A stretch of DNA of 64,000 bases, from assembly GCF_015832195.1 (NCBI RefSeq), contig NC_052030.1:8823439-8887438 (forward strand), written 5' to 3'. The position numbers and the translations under genes are program-made. This document shows, in pieces, positions 22,466 through 34,560 of this stretch. Within the stretch, counting starts at the first letter, position 1. Each line of letters starts with the position of its first letter. Below the pieces are notes generated by a model. It made no database searches. It saw only the letters and a program-made list of their open reading frames with translations, and had not been told where the DNA came from. This DNA is from Motacilla alba alba (lineage: Eukaryota; Chordata; Aves; Passeriformes; Motacillidae).

Positions 22466-24380
22466 ATGAACACAGGAGATCTTGCTACTGGACAGGAGAT
22501 GCAGGGGAAGATTTTAGCCCTGCATTTCCTTCCTGTAAAAAAACAACCAAACCTCTTTTTTTTTTTCTAATCTGCAGAAAATGTCTGAAATTATGCCCTG
22601 GGTGAGACTGTAAGTGGACAAAGTGCATCCTGCCTGTGCTCTCCTGGCTGTGGTGTGCCTTCCCGTTGGGCTCAGTGCGTGAGTGGCCACCCTCACTCCC
22701 CAGGGAGCTGCCTCGCCACGTCTGGGAGACTGCATTTGGACCAAAAAGCACAAGGAAGAGGCTTGCCAGCAAGCTCTTAGGCTGAGGGATGTAGCCCTTT
22801 TAGAAAGATCAGAGAAGACCCTGTGATTAAAAAATTTTATCTGAAAGGACCAGAGACATCTGTGAAAGAGATGGGAAAGCTGGTTCTGCATGGCTGGGCT
22901 TCTTCCCATGAAGTCCTTAACAGCCAGGAGGGACCTCCTGGGGGGCTTTGGAAGGAGCTTGAAAACTGCTGAGGGTTTTTAACCTTGTTTCCTGGGGAAA
23001 TATCCGTACTGGGCATGCTGGCTGTTCTCTGCTGTGAGAGTAGGAGCTCTGTGGCAGGCTGCAGGGGCTGCTGAGTTAATGGGAAGAGCAGTGACAGGCC
23101 TGTTCCTGTGCAGAGGGGGTACACTGGAGCACCTGGCTCTGCAGGCACCAGCTTTGCTAGATAGACAGTCCCACACTTTTATTTCAGTTTCCAGAGTTGT
23201 GGAAGAAGGGCATCTGAGGTCTTTTGGTGACTGGCATCCTTGCACAGAATTAGTCATCCCAGAGCTGGCACTGGGAGGGAAGGACATGCTTTGTATTGCT
23301 GTTGTGCTCTCCACACCCTGTTTGCTGTGCACATTTGCTTTTCCTCTTGATAACTTCTCTGTGGACTCTTGCAGCAGGAGCAGTATTTACCAATGCACAT
23401 TCGATCTGCTGTGATGCTGGGATGCACAGCTGGCATACTAAGCTGTCTCCATCACCAATGGACAGAGAGCACAGCAGGCTCTTGCAGGAGGCCCAGTTTC
23501 ATAGCAGCATGAGCACTGCAGCTGCAGAGCCTGTGAAATCTGTTCCTAAATGCTTTTTTTGTGATGCCCACTCATGCCACGGCTGTGGGAGACCTTGGGG
23601 CTCTCTTGTTGGGTGCCTGAGGCTCCCTCTGGTCTCCATCCCCTCATCAGGAGAAGGAGTTGGTGGGTGCACAGAAGCAGTGTCTGGCACTGATGCCCAC
23701 ACTGCTGCCTGTGCCCTGCCCAGCACTGCCAGCAGGCTTGGGTACCCTTGGCAAAGGGGTTTAGGTGCTCACATCAGCTGGATTTGGTTCTTGGCTCTTT
23801 GGAATTTGCTTTTGCTTTGTGTTTTCCTTTGAGGTCATGTAGGCAACTCAAATGACTGCCTCTGTGTAAAGAGGAGAAGGTTTATTACAAAAAGTTGAGT
23901 TTCTGGTGACAGCTGCTGTTGCCATGCTCAGTGTTGGATGGCCAGAACAAAGGGGATCTCTGTCTTCAGGTCCATCTGTTCCTATTAGGCAAAAAGTGAG
24001 GTGCTGGGCAGGTGGGGCTGTGACCGGGGAGATGCTGTGGTAGTGGGGCACCCTCCAGCTCTGCTCACCTCTGCATTTCCTCAGGCATGCAACTGACTGC
24101 ATTGATTGTGGGAAATGTTTGTGCTCTTCCCTGAAAAGAAAAAAAAACCCATCTTTGTTGTCTAAAAAATAAATCCTTGGCAGGCTTCCAGAATACATGT
24201 GGTCCTGTGTTACAGGGGAGGGTTAATCCTGGCTTGAGGGGCAGAGGCTGGTCTCAGCAAAGCAGCACAGCACACAACATGTTAAAGTTCTAAAAGGAGG
24301 GAGAAAAGCTTCTCTACCTACAAGGTTAGGCAGGGATCAATGAATCAAAGACATAGGTATTTCATAAAGCAGGTGGCAGG
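22466..24380. other. Unassigned unique sequence
   Basis: Mixed GC-rich sequence with a short T run at about 22557-22566 and an A run near 24138-24147. I can support no exon, repeat family or RNA gene. Confidence 0.45.
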
Positions 24381-24780
24381 AGGCAGCCCTTGGATTACTA
24401 GAAATAATGTGATATATTAGCCCTTGATTTGGCAGAGTCTGCCTTATACTAAAGAGGAGGAGAGTGTAAATTGTGATGATTTGTGTAGAGTTTCTGACAT
24501 TATCTTGGCATAAAAAGGGCAATCTATATAGATAAATGCACCTGATTGAAACCGTGAATGAGAATTTTTATATGCACTTCTTTTCATGATTAGAGAGGTC
24601 TGGGATGGACATGTGGAGATCTGTATGAAATTAGGGTTTGTAACTTTCTTAGAGGAAATTATTTTGCCAATACCAAAAACCTCAGGATTATAATAAAGCA
24701 TCCCAGGCTTTCTTTTTTGTTGATGGACCTTTTTTCTGCATTAGTTGATTAATACTTGTTCCACATACAAATGCACTTTA
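24380..24780. promoter_or_regulatory. AT-rich island, candidate conserved non-coding element
   Basis: About 400 bp of low-GC, non-repetitive sequence contains many homeodomain and GATA-like cores, including GATTACTAG, ATATAGATAA, TGATTAGAG and GGATTATAATAAAG. There is no coding frame of note and no recognisable transposon. Confidence 0.25.
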
Positions 24781-26090
24781 CTCTTTGTGCATTAGAAATC
24801 CTGCCTGCACATCGGCTGTTAAAGCCATCACTCCAAAATCAGCCTGCTTTAGACTTAGGCTTTCCAGTCAAAGGGCTTTTTGTTTCCAGTTTGTGGCACT
24901 GTAGGGCTCCAGGTTTTGTGTTTTCTATGTTAGAGCAGGCTGCTGGGATCTGAAGTCTTGGACCAAGTGTGTCTGGGCTGGCAGCAATTCAAGTTCATTG
25001 CTCTAACTTTGTAGGGTAGCCTTCACAAGTATCTCCATGTGAAAGTCAGGTCAGTGCTGGGTTCAGATCATCATGTTGGGATTTGAGGCCTCTGGTGCTG
25101 TGCTGAGTGTCCCTGAGCTTCTGCCTGTGACTCTACAGACCAGCAAATTCTGTATGTTATGGACACAAAACTCTTACCATGCTGTGTGCCCTGGGGAATG
25201 CTGGATCAGAAATGGAAGGATTCTTTCATGCCAGTGCAGGTGCCTGATGGAGTTCCTTAACTCTGCTGAAGACAGATACTCCTTCAGATCTTCTGAGAGC
25301 AGAGCTCTGCCTGGCCAGGACCCAGGCCATGGGGAGGTGGAAGGGCCAGCTCCATCTGCCAGCTCTGATGGTCCTGGGAGCCCAGCACTGCTAGGGGCAG
25401 GCAGCCCTCAGCTGGGGATGGGCAGGTGGGCTCTGTGCAGGGTGCTTTGGACAGCTAATGTAACTTCCCTGGCCATAATTCTTTCTCCTCCATTATTTCA
25501 TTGGCTCTAAGTGTTCCTGCTTCACATAACCCTGCAAAATCAACAGTTGAATTTAATATGACTGAGTAATTCATATGGCACAGGTACCGACAGTGGTAAT
25601 TCAGCCTCTAAATTATGATAATAAATTTCCGTGGCATGGCACTGCTGAGGGGGGTGATGATTTTATTGGGCAGAGCAGAGTCACTCAACTAATTAAACAG
25701 GGAAGGAGCCTTTGGCTGCCGGAGGAGCAGCACAGCCTGCACAGTGAGCGTGGGGCTGCCTTGCAGCAGAGCAGGGTGTGCCCTGATTGTGCCAGCCTGC
25801 CCAGGCCTTCAGTGCAAGTTGCTGCACTCGCTGTGCTCCTCTGCAGAGGTGACAGTGGTGGCTCTGTGGGCTCTGTGCCTAGGCCAGAGAGAGCAGCTGG
25901 CCAGCCTCAGGGGAGGGCAGGAGGCTGGCAGGGGGACTGAGGGCAGATGTGCCTCCTGCTTTTTCTGCTGTGATGCCCATCCATGCTGACCATTCGCTCT
26001 GGAGCCAGTCTCCAGCACTCCTGTTTACTGGGCTGACTGGGAAAGATGAGATCTGAGTTTCTGTCTCAGATGAGTCAGGTCTCTTAGTGC
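24780..26090. other. Unassigned unique sequence
   Basis: No exon or repeat is recognised. A short AT-rich segment at 25530-25700 (AATTTAATATGACTGAGTAATTC, then AACTAATTAAACAG) may be another small regulatory island within GC-rich DNA. Confidence 0.4.
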
Positions 26091-26230
26091 TCCTAAGGAG
26101 TGTAATAAAAAGGTCTTTAAACAGCTTATAATTTGAAATTGAGACTAAAACCTATCAATTGCCTCCTGTTTCCGTGTTAGGAAAGATCAGCTTCAGCCAT
26201 TGTGTTGTCTACTGAGCTCAGCTGTGACCT
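26090..26230. promoter_or_regulatory. Small AT-rich island
   Basis: This AT-rich block carries AATAAAAAGG, a TTTAAACAG palindromic core and CTATCAATTG. It resembles the other candidate regulatory islands in this window. The AATAAA lacks any upstream gene. Confidence 0.18.
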
Positions 26231-26815
26231 TCTGTAGATAAAGAAATAGTGGAAGCAGTGGGCATCCCAAGCTGTCAGCATGGGTCTAGGCCATGTGTCT
26301 TAGTGGCTGGCATGGGAAATTAAATGACAGGGAGTGTAGAAGCAGTTCAGGCTGCATGCACGGGAGACAGATGTCTGGCTTCTTGGAGGTGGTGATGGTA
26401 CTCACACTCGTGGAGACCCTGGTTTTCCTCATCCAGAGCTGCCACTGCTGCGATGCAGCTGGCTACCCCTGCCATGGGCACTGCCAGGGGTTTGAGCTGA
26501 GGGGTCTGTGTGTGATCCAAGGAGTGGGAAATGCTGGGGTGACCTGAGCACAGGCTTTGTGGGATCCCCAGAACCCACCAGGCGAACAGGAGCTCCAGGG
26601 CACAGTGTGGGCTGTGCTCTCCCCTGCTCAGCCCCAGCTGTGTGGCAGAGTTCAACCTTTGACACACCCAGGGGCGTGCAGAGGCCCCTGCTTGCTGGCC
26701 ATGGCACCAGTGCTACTGTGCAGCTGCTCTCCACCAGCCACCACGCCAGGGCCCCCTCCTTGCCTGAAAAGTACAGGTAGGCTCTAAGTTACTGAACCGT
26801 GGGAGGGGTTTATGA
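26231..26815. other. GC-rich sequence with no identified gene
   Basis: CTG/CAGG-rich unique sequence with open frames on both strands and no coding signature or repeat. Confidence 0.45.
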
Positions 26816-26819
26816 GCCA

Positions 26820-27060
26820 GACATGCAAGAATGGTCCAAAGTTAGAGAAAATGTATTTATTACAACACTTTTCATGGGCAAGTTATCATTTTGTCAAACT
26901 TTATTAGAGAAAGTAATTAATGGGCTGTAAAAGGTGCTAGTGCGTAGCCAGTAAAAGAGCTAGTCCTGTGCAAATTGGCAGTTCATAGATTGATGGTTCC
27001 TTCTTTCCCCATTTATTAATATGGAGAATGCACATGAAGTGTGTTATATGTGTGAGCTGG
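26820..27060. promoter_or_regulatory. AT-rich island, candidate conserved non-coding element
   Basis: This low-GC block has AGTAATTAATGG at about 26911-26922, several TTTATTA cores and TTATCATTTTG. TTTATT hexamers on the plus strand would read as AATAAA on the minus strand, but no minus-strand gene lies nearby to end here. Confidence 0.23.
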
Positions 27061-27584
27061 TGAGCTCTGTATCTGTGCATTGGGACCGTGCTCCTGGGGG
27101 CTGGCCACAGCTGCTGGGGGGCAACAGCTCCCAAATCCCTGCTCCCCTCCAGGTTCAGGTGGCTCTGCACGGTGAGCAGCGCCAGGGATAAGTAGGGTTA
27201 AGCATGTTGTGCCTTTTGGGGGGGGGCTGTGGCCCCTGCCCTTCAGTGAGGGCCAGTGTGGCATGGCCCAGGCACTTGGGCAGCAGCCACTCTCCTCTGT
27301 GCTCGGGCAGGGTCTGGCCTGGGGGTGCAGTCAGGCTGCAGCAGCTGCCACAGGGGTGAGCCAGGGTGGTCTCAGTGCCAGCCCTTCCCGAGGCTGCAGT
27401 GGCACACAGCTGGGGAGGTGATTTTTATTCTCTGCTCCTGGCTGAACTGGAGCCCCTGCCTGGCCTTTCAGCTGGGGCACCTCTGTCCCCGCTGGCTGAC
27501 TGCTGTCCCAAAGGTCCCTTTCTCCTTGGCCTGATCTGCTCTGATCCCAGCTCTGTGTGTGGTGTCTTGTTTTCTCCTGGGGAT
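27061..27584. other. GC-rich sequence with no identified gene
   Basis: Unique CTG/GGGG-rich DNA including a G9 run near 27220-27228. No exon is supported. Confidence 0.45.
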
Positions 27585-27745
27585 TACGTTAATGCCATCG
27601 ATTGGTTTGTTTTAAATAGTGTTGCCTGCTAGGTCATTATTACTAGATGCTGATGCATAATTTATTGATAGAAATATTGGCTGCTGGTAGAGGGGCATTG
27701 GCTTCCACCTGTTAACCCTTCACCTGCCCACATGATCTCTCATTG
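27585..27745. promoter_or_regulatory. Candidate enhancer with ONECUT/CUT-like motifs
   Basis: ATCGAT at 27597-27602 within CCATCGATTGG, and TTTATTGATAG at about 27661-27671, both resemble ONECUT/CUX sites. GATGCATAATTT between them is POU-like, and an E-box-like CACCTG follows. The island lies between GC-rich flanks. Confidence 0.25.
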
Positions 27746-29003
27746 CTTCTGTGGACTCGTGCATCTTTTTCCAGGCTGTTGAGAGTGATTTTATTTTCCA
27801 CAAGCTTCCTTCTCCCCTTTGGAAAGGGGAAGAGGCAGGCCTGCTGTTGGCTGCCTTACAGCCAGGAAAAAAACAGTGTGGTTAAGTGGCTGGGCTGACA
27901 GCAGAGCATGTGTTGGTGGCAGCTGGCACTGGTTTGTGCTGGTCTTGCACCATGCCATTGCAGGCTGCTCCCCGAGCCTCTGCTGCCTTGGTTTGGGGCA
28001 CTTGTGGGTTTGCCTGCAGAGACAGGCTGGGAAAAGTGCCTTGGAGTTGTGAGCCTTGGCTGGAGGCAAGTGGGATGGTGCTGCTCTCCTCCAGGGAGGG
28101 GGCTCAGCTGCTCCTGCTGCTGGGGGTTTCTGCCAGCCCATATGCAGTGGGGCTGGAGCTCTGTCTCCAGCCTGGAGCTGGCAATTTGGAGGAAACCCAT
28201 TGGCACAGGTCAGGCTGCTGGCAGAGCAGAGTGCTGTGTTAGGGAGCTGTTGGCCAGGCCTGGGGAGTGCCTGATGTTTAAAAGATCAGAAACATGAAAC
28301 CAGAACTAGCCAGTGAAAACAAGGGATTTTTGCTCAGGCTCCACAATTGCTGCCTGCTGCTCTGCTTCTGCTATTATAGCACTTCCTACAGTGCCAGGAG
28401 CTAATCCAGGCTTCCCTCTGTGCTGGGCTCTCAGCTGCATGGAGCTGCTGAGCCTGCAGCCAGCGTGTCACTTGCTGGCTGGGCCCTTGCCCTGAGGGCC
28501 CAGGACAGATTGCTGGGTCACCTTGGTGGACAGACACACACCAGGCAGTGCTTCCATCACCACCCTGCACCGGTGGGGAGAGCTCTGCCCTGAGCATGGC
28601 ATAGCTCAGGGCCAGGCTTCTGCGTGTGCCATCACAGCCCTGGTCCCAGTGGCTCTGCAGTCGTGGGCCTCTGCAGATGTGGCATGTGAGAGCCAGGTTG
28701 CTGGGGATCTGCCTGAGTTCCTCAGCAGGTTACTGTGGGGCAGGCATGTGCCTGAAACCTCTTGGGGACTTGGTGTCTCCTGCCAACATCTCACAGCCCC
28801 CCAGCCTCCCTCCCTGAGTTATGCCTTGGCTGTCAAATCAGACAAGCTGAATGTATGGAGTTGCTTTATATGAATTATTATTATTATAGGATCAAGATTT
28901 TTTTATTTCCTAAAAGCCTTTTTTTCCAGAGGCACAGCAGTGTGCACTCTTGCCATCTGCCTATCCTAAGGAACACATACCAAACACCCCTAAGAGAAGG
29001 GAC
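27746..29003. other. GC-rich sequence with no identified gene
   Basis: This CTG/CAGC-rich stretch has open frames on both strands but no splice-bounded coding exon. It ends in an AT-rich segment with a short ATT repeat at 28875-28888, just before the CR1 fragment. Confidence 0.45.
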
Positions 29004-29131
29004 ACAGAGAATCAATTCAGCTGGAAAAGACCTAAGATCATTAAGTTCAACCTTTGACCACCTTGTCAACTAGACCATGGCTCCCAGTGCCACATTCAGC
29101 CATTTCTAGAACATACCTGGAGTTTGAACCC
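29004..29131 (-). mobile_element. CR1 LINE 3'-end fragment, truncated and degraded
   Basis: The plus strand reads AGAATCA, then CTGGAAAAGACCTAAGATCA, TTCAACC, CTAGACCATGG and AGTGCCACATTCAGCC. That order of blocks is the reverse complement of the avian CR1 3' end. The element is therefore inserted on the minus strand, with its 3' terminus at the low coordinate. Only about 125 bp are recognisable and mismatches are frequent, so this is an old, 5'-truncated, non-coding copy. It is the only transposable element I can name in the window, and it supports a bird or other sauropsid origin. Confidence 0.8.
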
Positions 29132-30486
29132 CTTCAAAGCAAGGAGTGAGTGCCCTGGCTGCTCCTGGGTGAAAGATGGATGTCCTCACCTCTCTTGGGT
29201 GATGGGAGTCCCACATGGTGAATGTCCCTCAGAAACAGAACTGTGTCTCTGCTTTGTGTAGAAGAGATTTTCTGAACCCTTCTAAGCACAGGTTGTGGGC
29301 TGCTGATTCCTGCTTCTTGGTCCTGAAACTGTCTGTGAGCCTGAGCACCGTCCTGTGCTACCTCTGATGTGGTTAAAGCCCTGGAGCAGATGCCCCTGTC
29401 CGGGCAGGAGCCAGGAAATGTTGTACAGCACGATGATTCCTGCTCTGGTCTGTGGAGATGAGGACGTGAGTGGCCACTTTCTCTGCAGGCCACGGTCAAA
29501 TCTTTCATCCTGGTTTTGTTTGCAGCGCTGACATTCACACAGATTCCAATTTCTGCTGCCAGCGTGGCAAAAGTCTTGCAGGCACCTCTCCAAGCACGTC
29601 CTTGGTCTTGCCTCATCTTGTGTGGATCAATAGGCTGCTTGGGGTGTGCTGCTCACTGTAGCCTTGCTGCTGTCACTGGGGACCCACCCATGCCCACCCT
29701 CTGCAGTGGAAGCAAGGCAACCAGATGTTCCTCATGGGCTCAGGAGACAAGAACATGGAAACAAAGCTTGGCCATTGTTCACGTCTCGTACTGCTGGTGT
29801 GCTCTGCTGGGCCAAGGAATGCTGCTAAAGCACAGCGTGCTGAAGGGCCTCGCAGCACTATTGTGCTGGGACTTCACTAACCAGGCCCAGAGAAATCCTG
29901 CTGTGGGCTCAGCAGGAAATGGATGGACATCTTCCACACCAGACATCAGCTTTTGACTGGGATTGGCGTGTTAATGAGGTGCAAGGGTATCACAGCCCAG
30001 GTCTGAATGTTTTCTGAGTTTTTTCTGAAGACCCTTAGCACCCTGTGCCAAGAAAATGCTCCAAGGAAGGCTGTGTCTGGTGCTCCCAGCCAGAGGAACG
30101 GAAGGAGGAGATGAAAATGAGTAATTACCTTTAAAAGTTATCCAGATGCACTTGCTGACCTTTCTTTTGTGCACCCTGAACTGGTTTCCATCTTCCTTGC
30201 TGTAGTTTCCCAAAATCTTGGAGAAAATGAATTTCCAAAGGATGAGGGGAGGAGAGAGCAGTGAAGTCAGATGTTAATTTCACAACATGTGAAATGGCTT
30301 GTTTAACTGACAGAGCAGCAACCAGCCTGTTTCTCTGTGTTTTTGCCCATGGTGATGAAGCTTTGCAGGGCAGCAATGGGGCAGAGATGGGCATTACCCT
30401 GCTCCCATGCTCCCAGCCACTGTTCCTGGCTGCAGCATGCTGAGATCCTGGCTCCACTGCCTGTTTAAGAAAGAAAAAATGTTGGC
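29132..30486. other. Unassigned sequence next to the CR1 fragment
   Basis: No gene is recognised. The sequence after the CR1 remnant does not continue the CR1 consensus as far as I can follow it. The stretch is mixed and unique. A 160-codon minus-strand frame (29134-29616) starts within or beside the CR1 edge and has no family features. Confidence 0.4.
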
Positions 30487-30507
30487 TTTTTTTTTTTTTT
30501 TTTTTTT
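30487..30507 (+). repeat. 21-nt T homopolymer
   Basis: An uninterrupted T21 run. There is no recognisable retroposed body beside it. Confidence 0.95.
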
Positions 30508-31665
30508 CAAATTGTTCCTATTCCTCAGGAAAGTGGATTTTAAGCCCTTCCCAAGGTTTTAATCAGTAGGTTTGTTAGTGCTGGTTCAGACTGCTGTCCC
30601 TCCCCCTGCAGAGGAGCAGTGCTGGCCTGGAGCTGTGCTCTGGGGTGGGTGCAGTGCTGCTGGAGGGCTCTCCAGCTGCTGGAGGGATGACCCATCCTCC
30701 CTGGAGCTGAGGGAAGGCACAGAAGCAGGGGCAGCTCTGCACAGCTCCCGCAGGCACCTGGCAGGCTTCAGTGCGTCTGGGCTGGGGGGACTTGTCCAGA
30801 GAGAGCAGCAGGACTCTGCTCCTGTAGAGGACTGTTCTAGGCTGGGGGCTGCTGCAAATGACTGCCCCACCCTCTGTGTCCGTGAGTGGCTTTCTTCAGA
30901 GATGGCACTTGAGGGAGAGAACTTTTTGTCTGTCCCCACTTCAACCTCCAGCCAGCTTTCCATCTCCGTGTCAGGCACGGGACTCCTTTAGCACACAGTG
31001 TTCATTTGCAGAGAAGCCTCTGGCAGCTGTTTTCCTTGGATGCATTCCCTAGATCAAGAGTCAGCACATGTTCACTACAAGACCTATTTGGTAAATGGGC
31101 TGAGAACAGAGATAATCTTAGACTAGTTTGGTTTGCTGAGGAGCACTGACACAGCTCAGTTTGTGCTTGAATACTAATTTAGAGCTGAAGTCTGTGCTGG
31201 GTTCAGCCGTGCAGCTCCTGATCACATCATTGCCACATGAACGTGTGCACATATCTGGTAGATTGCCTGTTGTCTGTGTGAGGATGTTGTACCGTGGATA
31301 GGGAGGAGAAATGGAAGAAATTCAGTCATTCATAAAAATGAATAAATGAGTCTTTGTGTACTCCAAGATCATTTTACCCTCATCTTGTTTATTTGTCCTA
31401 GAGAGACCTTTGTGCCCATCTTTCCTGGGGGATCTTGCCCTTTTCCCAAAGCCTGTTGTTATGAAGAGCTTTGGATCTTCTGAATGCATTCACTGTGTAA
31501 AAGGTACTGGGGAGTCAGTTTATCCCCTCTCCTGTACAGGTGTCCCCTTTACCCAAAGCCTGGCCATTCCATATCTGGAATATTGCAGCTGAGCTGCTTT
31601 GGATGCTTTCACCAGCAACTCTCTAAATCACTATCAATAGAATTCTGCTTTGCCTTACTCAAAAG
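30508..31665. other. Unassigned unique sequence
   Basis: GC-rich to about 30980, then AT-richer with CATAAAAATGAATAAATGAG at about 31331-31350, which contains an AATAAA with no gene before it. No exon is supported. Confidence 0.4.
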
Positions 31666-31667
31666 AT

Positions 31668-31805
31668 CACATTAGGTGATTTAACCTGATATTCTGGGTT
31701 TAGCAGGCAGATTAGTGGCTGTTAAAATGCAAAGTCATATGCCATTGATAATCTATCACCAGCAGTGGATCCCGGGTAATTGTCACTTAGTCAACAGAAC
31801 AAGTC
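31668..31805. promoter_or_regulatory. Small candidate regulatory island
   Basis: This dense block carries ACATTAGGTGATTTAACC, AGATTAGTGG, GTCATATGCC (E-box CATATG), TTGATAATCTATC and GGTAATTGTC. It is non-repetitive and lacks a coding frame. Confidence 0.23.
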
Positions 31806-32760
31806 AGGTGCAGCACACAGGGTGCTGGAACACGTGTCCTGGACACAATCCTGCTCCTTTCCAGAGCTTCCAGAGGGCACTGCTTGATGTGTTTCTGTCT
31901 GTGATGGAGGCAGTGGTGGTGTTACCCAGACTGAGCCCTGCCTGGCCCGTTTGGGACCTGGCCCTTGGTGTGAAGCAGTGTAGTGATACTGTTCCAAAGG
32001 CCCTTCTCTTTCTTGTGCTTCCCTGATATAAATTCATTACCCTCAGAGCACTGCAGCTGCCAGTTAAATCAATTAAGGCAAATCCCCTGTATCCTAAGGA
32101 AGAGCTGAGTGTGAAATGGAGGAGAAGGAAGGTTCTGTGCAGGATCTTGACCCCCAAGCCCAGGTCTTGTGCTGGCTGGGGTGGTCAGGCTGGTGATGCC
32201 ACAGAGCACCCTCCAAGCCTTTGGCCTCTGGAAACAGCTGCACATTGCCAGGCACAGTTCTAAAGCTCCATGCAGGAGAAACTCAGGGAAAATCCAACTT
32301 GAGAAGGCTTATAAAAAGGAAAAGGATCTGTGTCTAAACGCCCACACAGTGCTTTGTGCCTTCACCAGCTCTAATAGTGGGGGATTGGGCATCCCATCTA
32401 GGCCTGGCTCAGCCCTGTGCTGCCTGGGATTTGTGGGTGCTAATAGCAGCAATCCAGTGCTCCTGTGCTAGCAGAGATACAGCATGAAGGCATGCTGTCC
32501 TTGCCGTGTGCTATTCGTAGGGAAGAATAATCCATAAATCAAGATATTACAAGGCTATTTAGTGATTCTTCTACTGTTATACATGTGTCAACAACAAATA
32601 AAAGAAGCATTTGATGGCGTTAGTCCATGTGCCAGGAAATCCTCCTGGTTCCTTTTCTTACCTAAGGAAGGGGGGACCTAAGGCTATTTGGCTGAGCAGG
32701 CTGTGCTGCGATGCTCCTGCACAGGCAGCGTGTTCTTCCTGAGCTCTGCCAAGAATTTGC
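31806..32760. other. Unassigned unique sequence
   Basis: GC-rich, then AT-richer at 32510-32640 (ATAATCCATAAATC, ACAAATAAAAG). No exon is supported, and the AT-rich part may be another regulatory island. Confidence 0.4.
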
Positions 32761-32774
32761 TTGTCACAGAGATG

Positions 32775-32818
32775 TGTAATGTGATTGCAGTGGAAAATGC
32801 ATGCAAATGTTTACCTGC
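32775..32818 (+). promoter_or_regulatory. Composite octamer and forkhead site
   Basis: A perfect octamer ATGCAAAT (32801-32808) shares its last T with a forkhead core TGTTTAC (32808-32814). TAATGTGATTGC lies just upstream. Overlapping POU and FOX sites are an enhancer-type arrangement. The motif runs straight into a long T tract. Binding is not shown. Confidence 0.3.
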
Positions 32819-32857
32819 TTTTTTTTTTTTCTTTTTTTCTTTTTTTTTTTTTTTTTT
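32819..32857 (+). repeat. Interrupted T tract, 39 nt
   Basis: T runs of 12, 7 and 18 nt are separated by single C bases. This is the longest homopolymer-like tract in the window. Confidence 0.95.
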
Positions 32858-34555
32858 GAGGGGAAGAGATCTTGATTAAACAGTAATTAAGAGTGTTTTG
32901 GACAACTATGAGGCAGTCTCTCTCCCAGGTGCTTAATAAGTGCCAAGACTGTTGAGTGAAGTGTTTATTTAGCATAGTAATAGGAGGCGGGTTTTGCCAG
33001 GCTCACCAGAACCCAGGCTAGGGTCCAGTGGAAGGCAATGCTCGGGCAGAAAATCCTCCTCTGCCTGCTGCCCATCCCCGCGGTGTGGGGGACAAAGCTC
33101 TCCCTCCCCACAGAGGTCTCAAGGTGAGCCCAGAGTTGCCGGGGGCTGGGCTGTGTCCCTGTGGTGATGAGTCTGTCCCTTGTCACCTTTGTGGGTGGGA
33201 GGCATACAGGGAGCTGCCTGTAGTGGGCTTCCCTGAATCCTGTCCAGCACTGCACGGAGCAGCCTCTTCCTTGCCTCCTGCTCCTCCCCCAGACTTTTCC
33301 CAGTGCCATGAGCTTCACTGGTCACCTCTGTCCCTGCCACACTGCAATAGATGCTGCTAGAACTGGTACCAGGCACAGGTTTCCTGCAGCATCGGGGTTA
33401 AAGGGTGGAAGAAGCATCCTGCCTTGTGTTGCTGGTATTTTTTTCAAAGATGCTGTTTGCATTGATAGATTTTTGGATGATGCTCTAGAAAAAAAAAAAA
33501 AAAGGAAAAAATCAATGTCCCAGTGATTGTACCAGGAAGGGCAGTCGATTGGTGAAAAAGCTGCAGCAGGCATATTGGGAAATGGATTTTTCTGCCCTCC
33601 AGACATTAACTTGGAATTCTTTGAAATGAGGAGAAAACAGTGTGTGTCAGAAATGAAAAATTAAGGAGGTTAATGCGATGCCTTTTCCACTTTTAATTTC
33701 TTTGAGAGAGTCCTTGCTGGAGCTGTGCTCTGCCTTGCCTGTGGCAGGACCACTGGGCATTCCCTGCCCTGCCACTGCAGGCTGGCAGCAGGGCCAGCCA
33801 GGCTGCTGCCCTCGTGGGTGTGCAAGGCCATTGTTGCTGGGTGTGCAAGAGCAGACAGGGGACACGTCATGGCTAAGTGCGCTCCGAGTGTTGCAATAAC
33901 TGGATCTCCGTGGAGATCAGCAGTGGGACTCGAGCCATTTGCTCCACAGAGTTCGTGAGCAATAGACTGGGGTCTCTCTGAGGGGAAGGGCAGTGCAGTG
34001 TTTCCTGTGCCCAAGATGCTGCCAGTTTTTCCCTAAGGACACGTGCTGCTGCATGCATGTGTGTGCACGTGTGCTCCCTGGTACCTTCTCCTGTGCTGGC
34101 AGCTCTGCTGCCCATGGCACAGCACGGTGCAGGCCAGAGCTCCTGTCAGGGCTCTCAGAGGGGAAAGCTGAGCAGGAGATTTCATGCCGGGCTTTTTTTT
34201 CCTGCTTTGGGTAATTGTCTGTGCCTCAGCCTTTCTAAACAAAATGCCTCTTTCTTCCCTCTAGGGACCACTTTCCCAGTCCCTTGGGTGGTCTTTTTAT
34301 GCGGGTTTTTATCCACTCTGTGGTAGGCTATAGGCAGCTCTCCAGAGAGCCGGAAAAACCTCCGCTCGCCTTCCTCTATTGCAGAGGAGAAAAATGAACT
34401 CCCAGGGACTCGGTTTTTAAAATTAAAAAGCAAGACAAACATTAAAAAAGGACGTAAATTACAGGAGGTTTTCTTTCCCCCTGAGCTGCAGGGAGGCTGA
34501 TTTCCCTGTGCCCCCAGGGCTGGTTGGTGTGAGCCCCCCTCTCCCTGCACTGCAG
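32858..34555. other. Unassigned sequence
   Basis: An AT-rich segment at 32870-32985 is followed by GC-rich DNA and then an AT/GC mosaic. A block at 34320-34460, rich in AAAAATTAAAAAG-type sequence, stands out as non-repetitive and could be regulatory. No exon is recognised. Confidence 0.4.
33489..33503 (+). repeat. 15-nt A homopolymer
   Basis: An uninterrupted A15 run, continuing after GG with A5. It is the only A run of 15 or more on the plus strand. Confidence 0.95.
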
Positions 34556-34560
34556 CAGCG

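Noticed and set aside
29132..29960. Possible LTR or longer CR1 body after the CR1 3' end
   Set aside because: I could not follow the CR1 consensus past about 29131 and saw no TG...CA ends, primer-binding site or target duplication.
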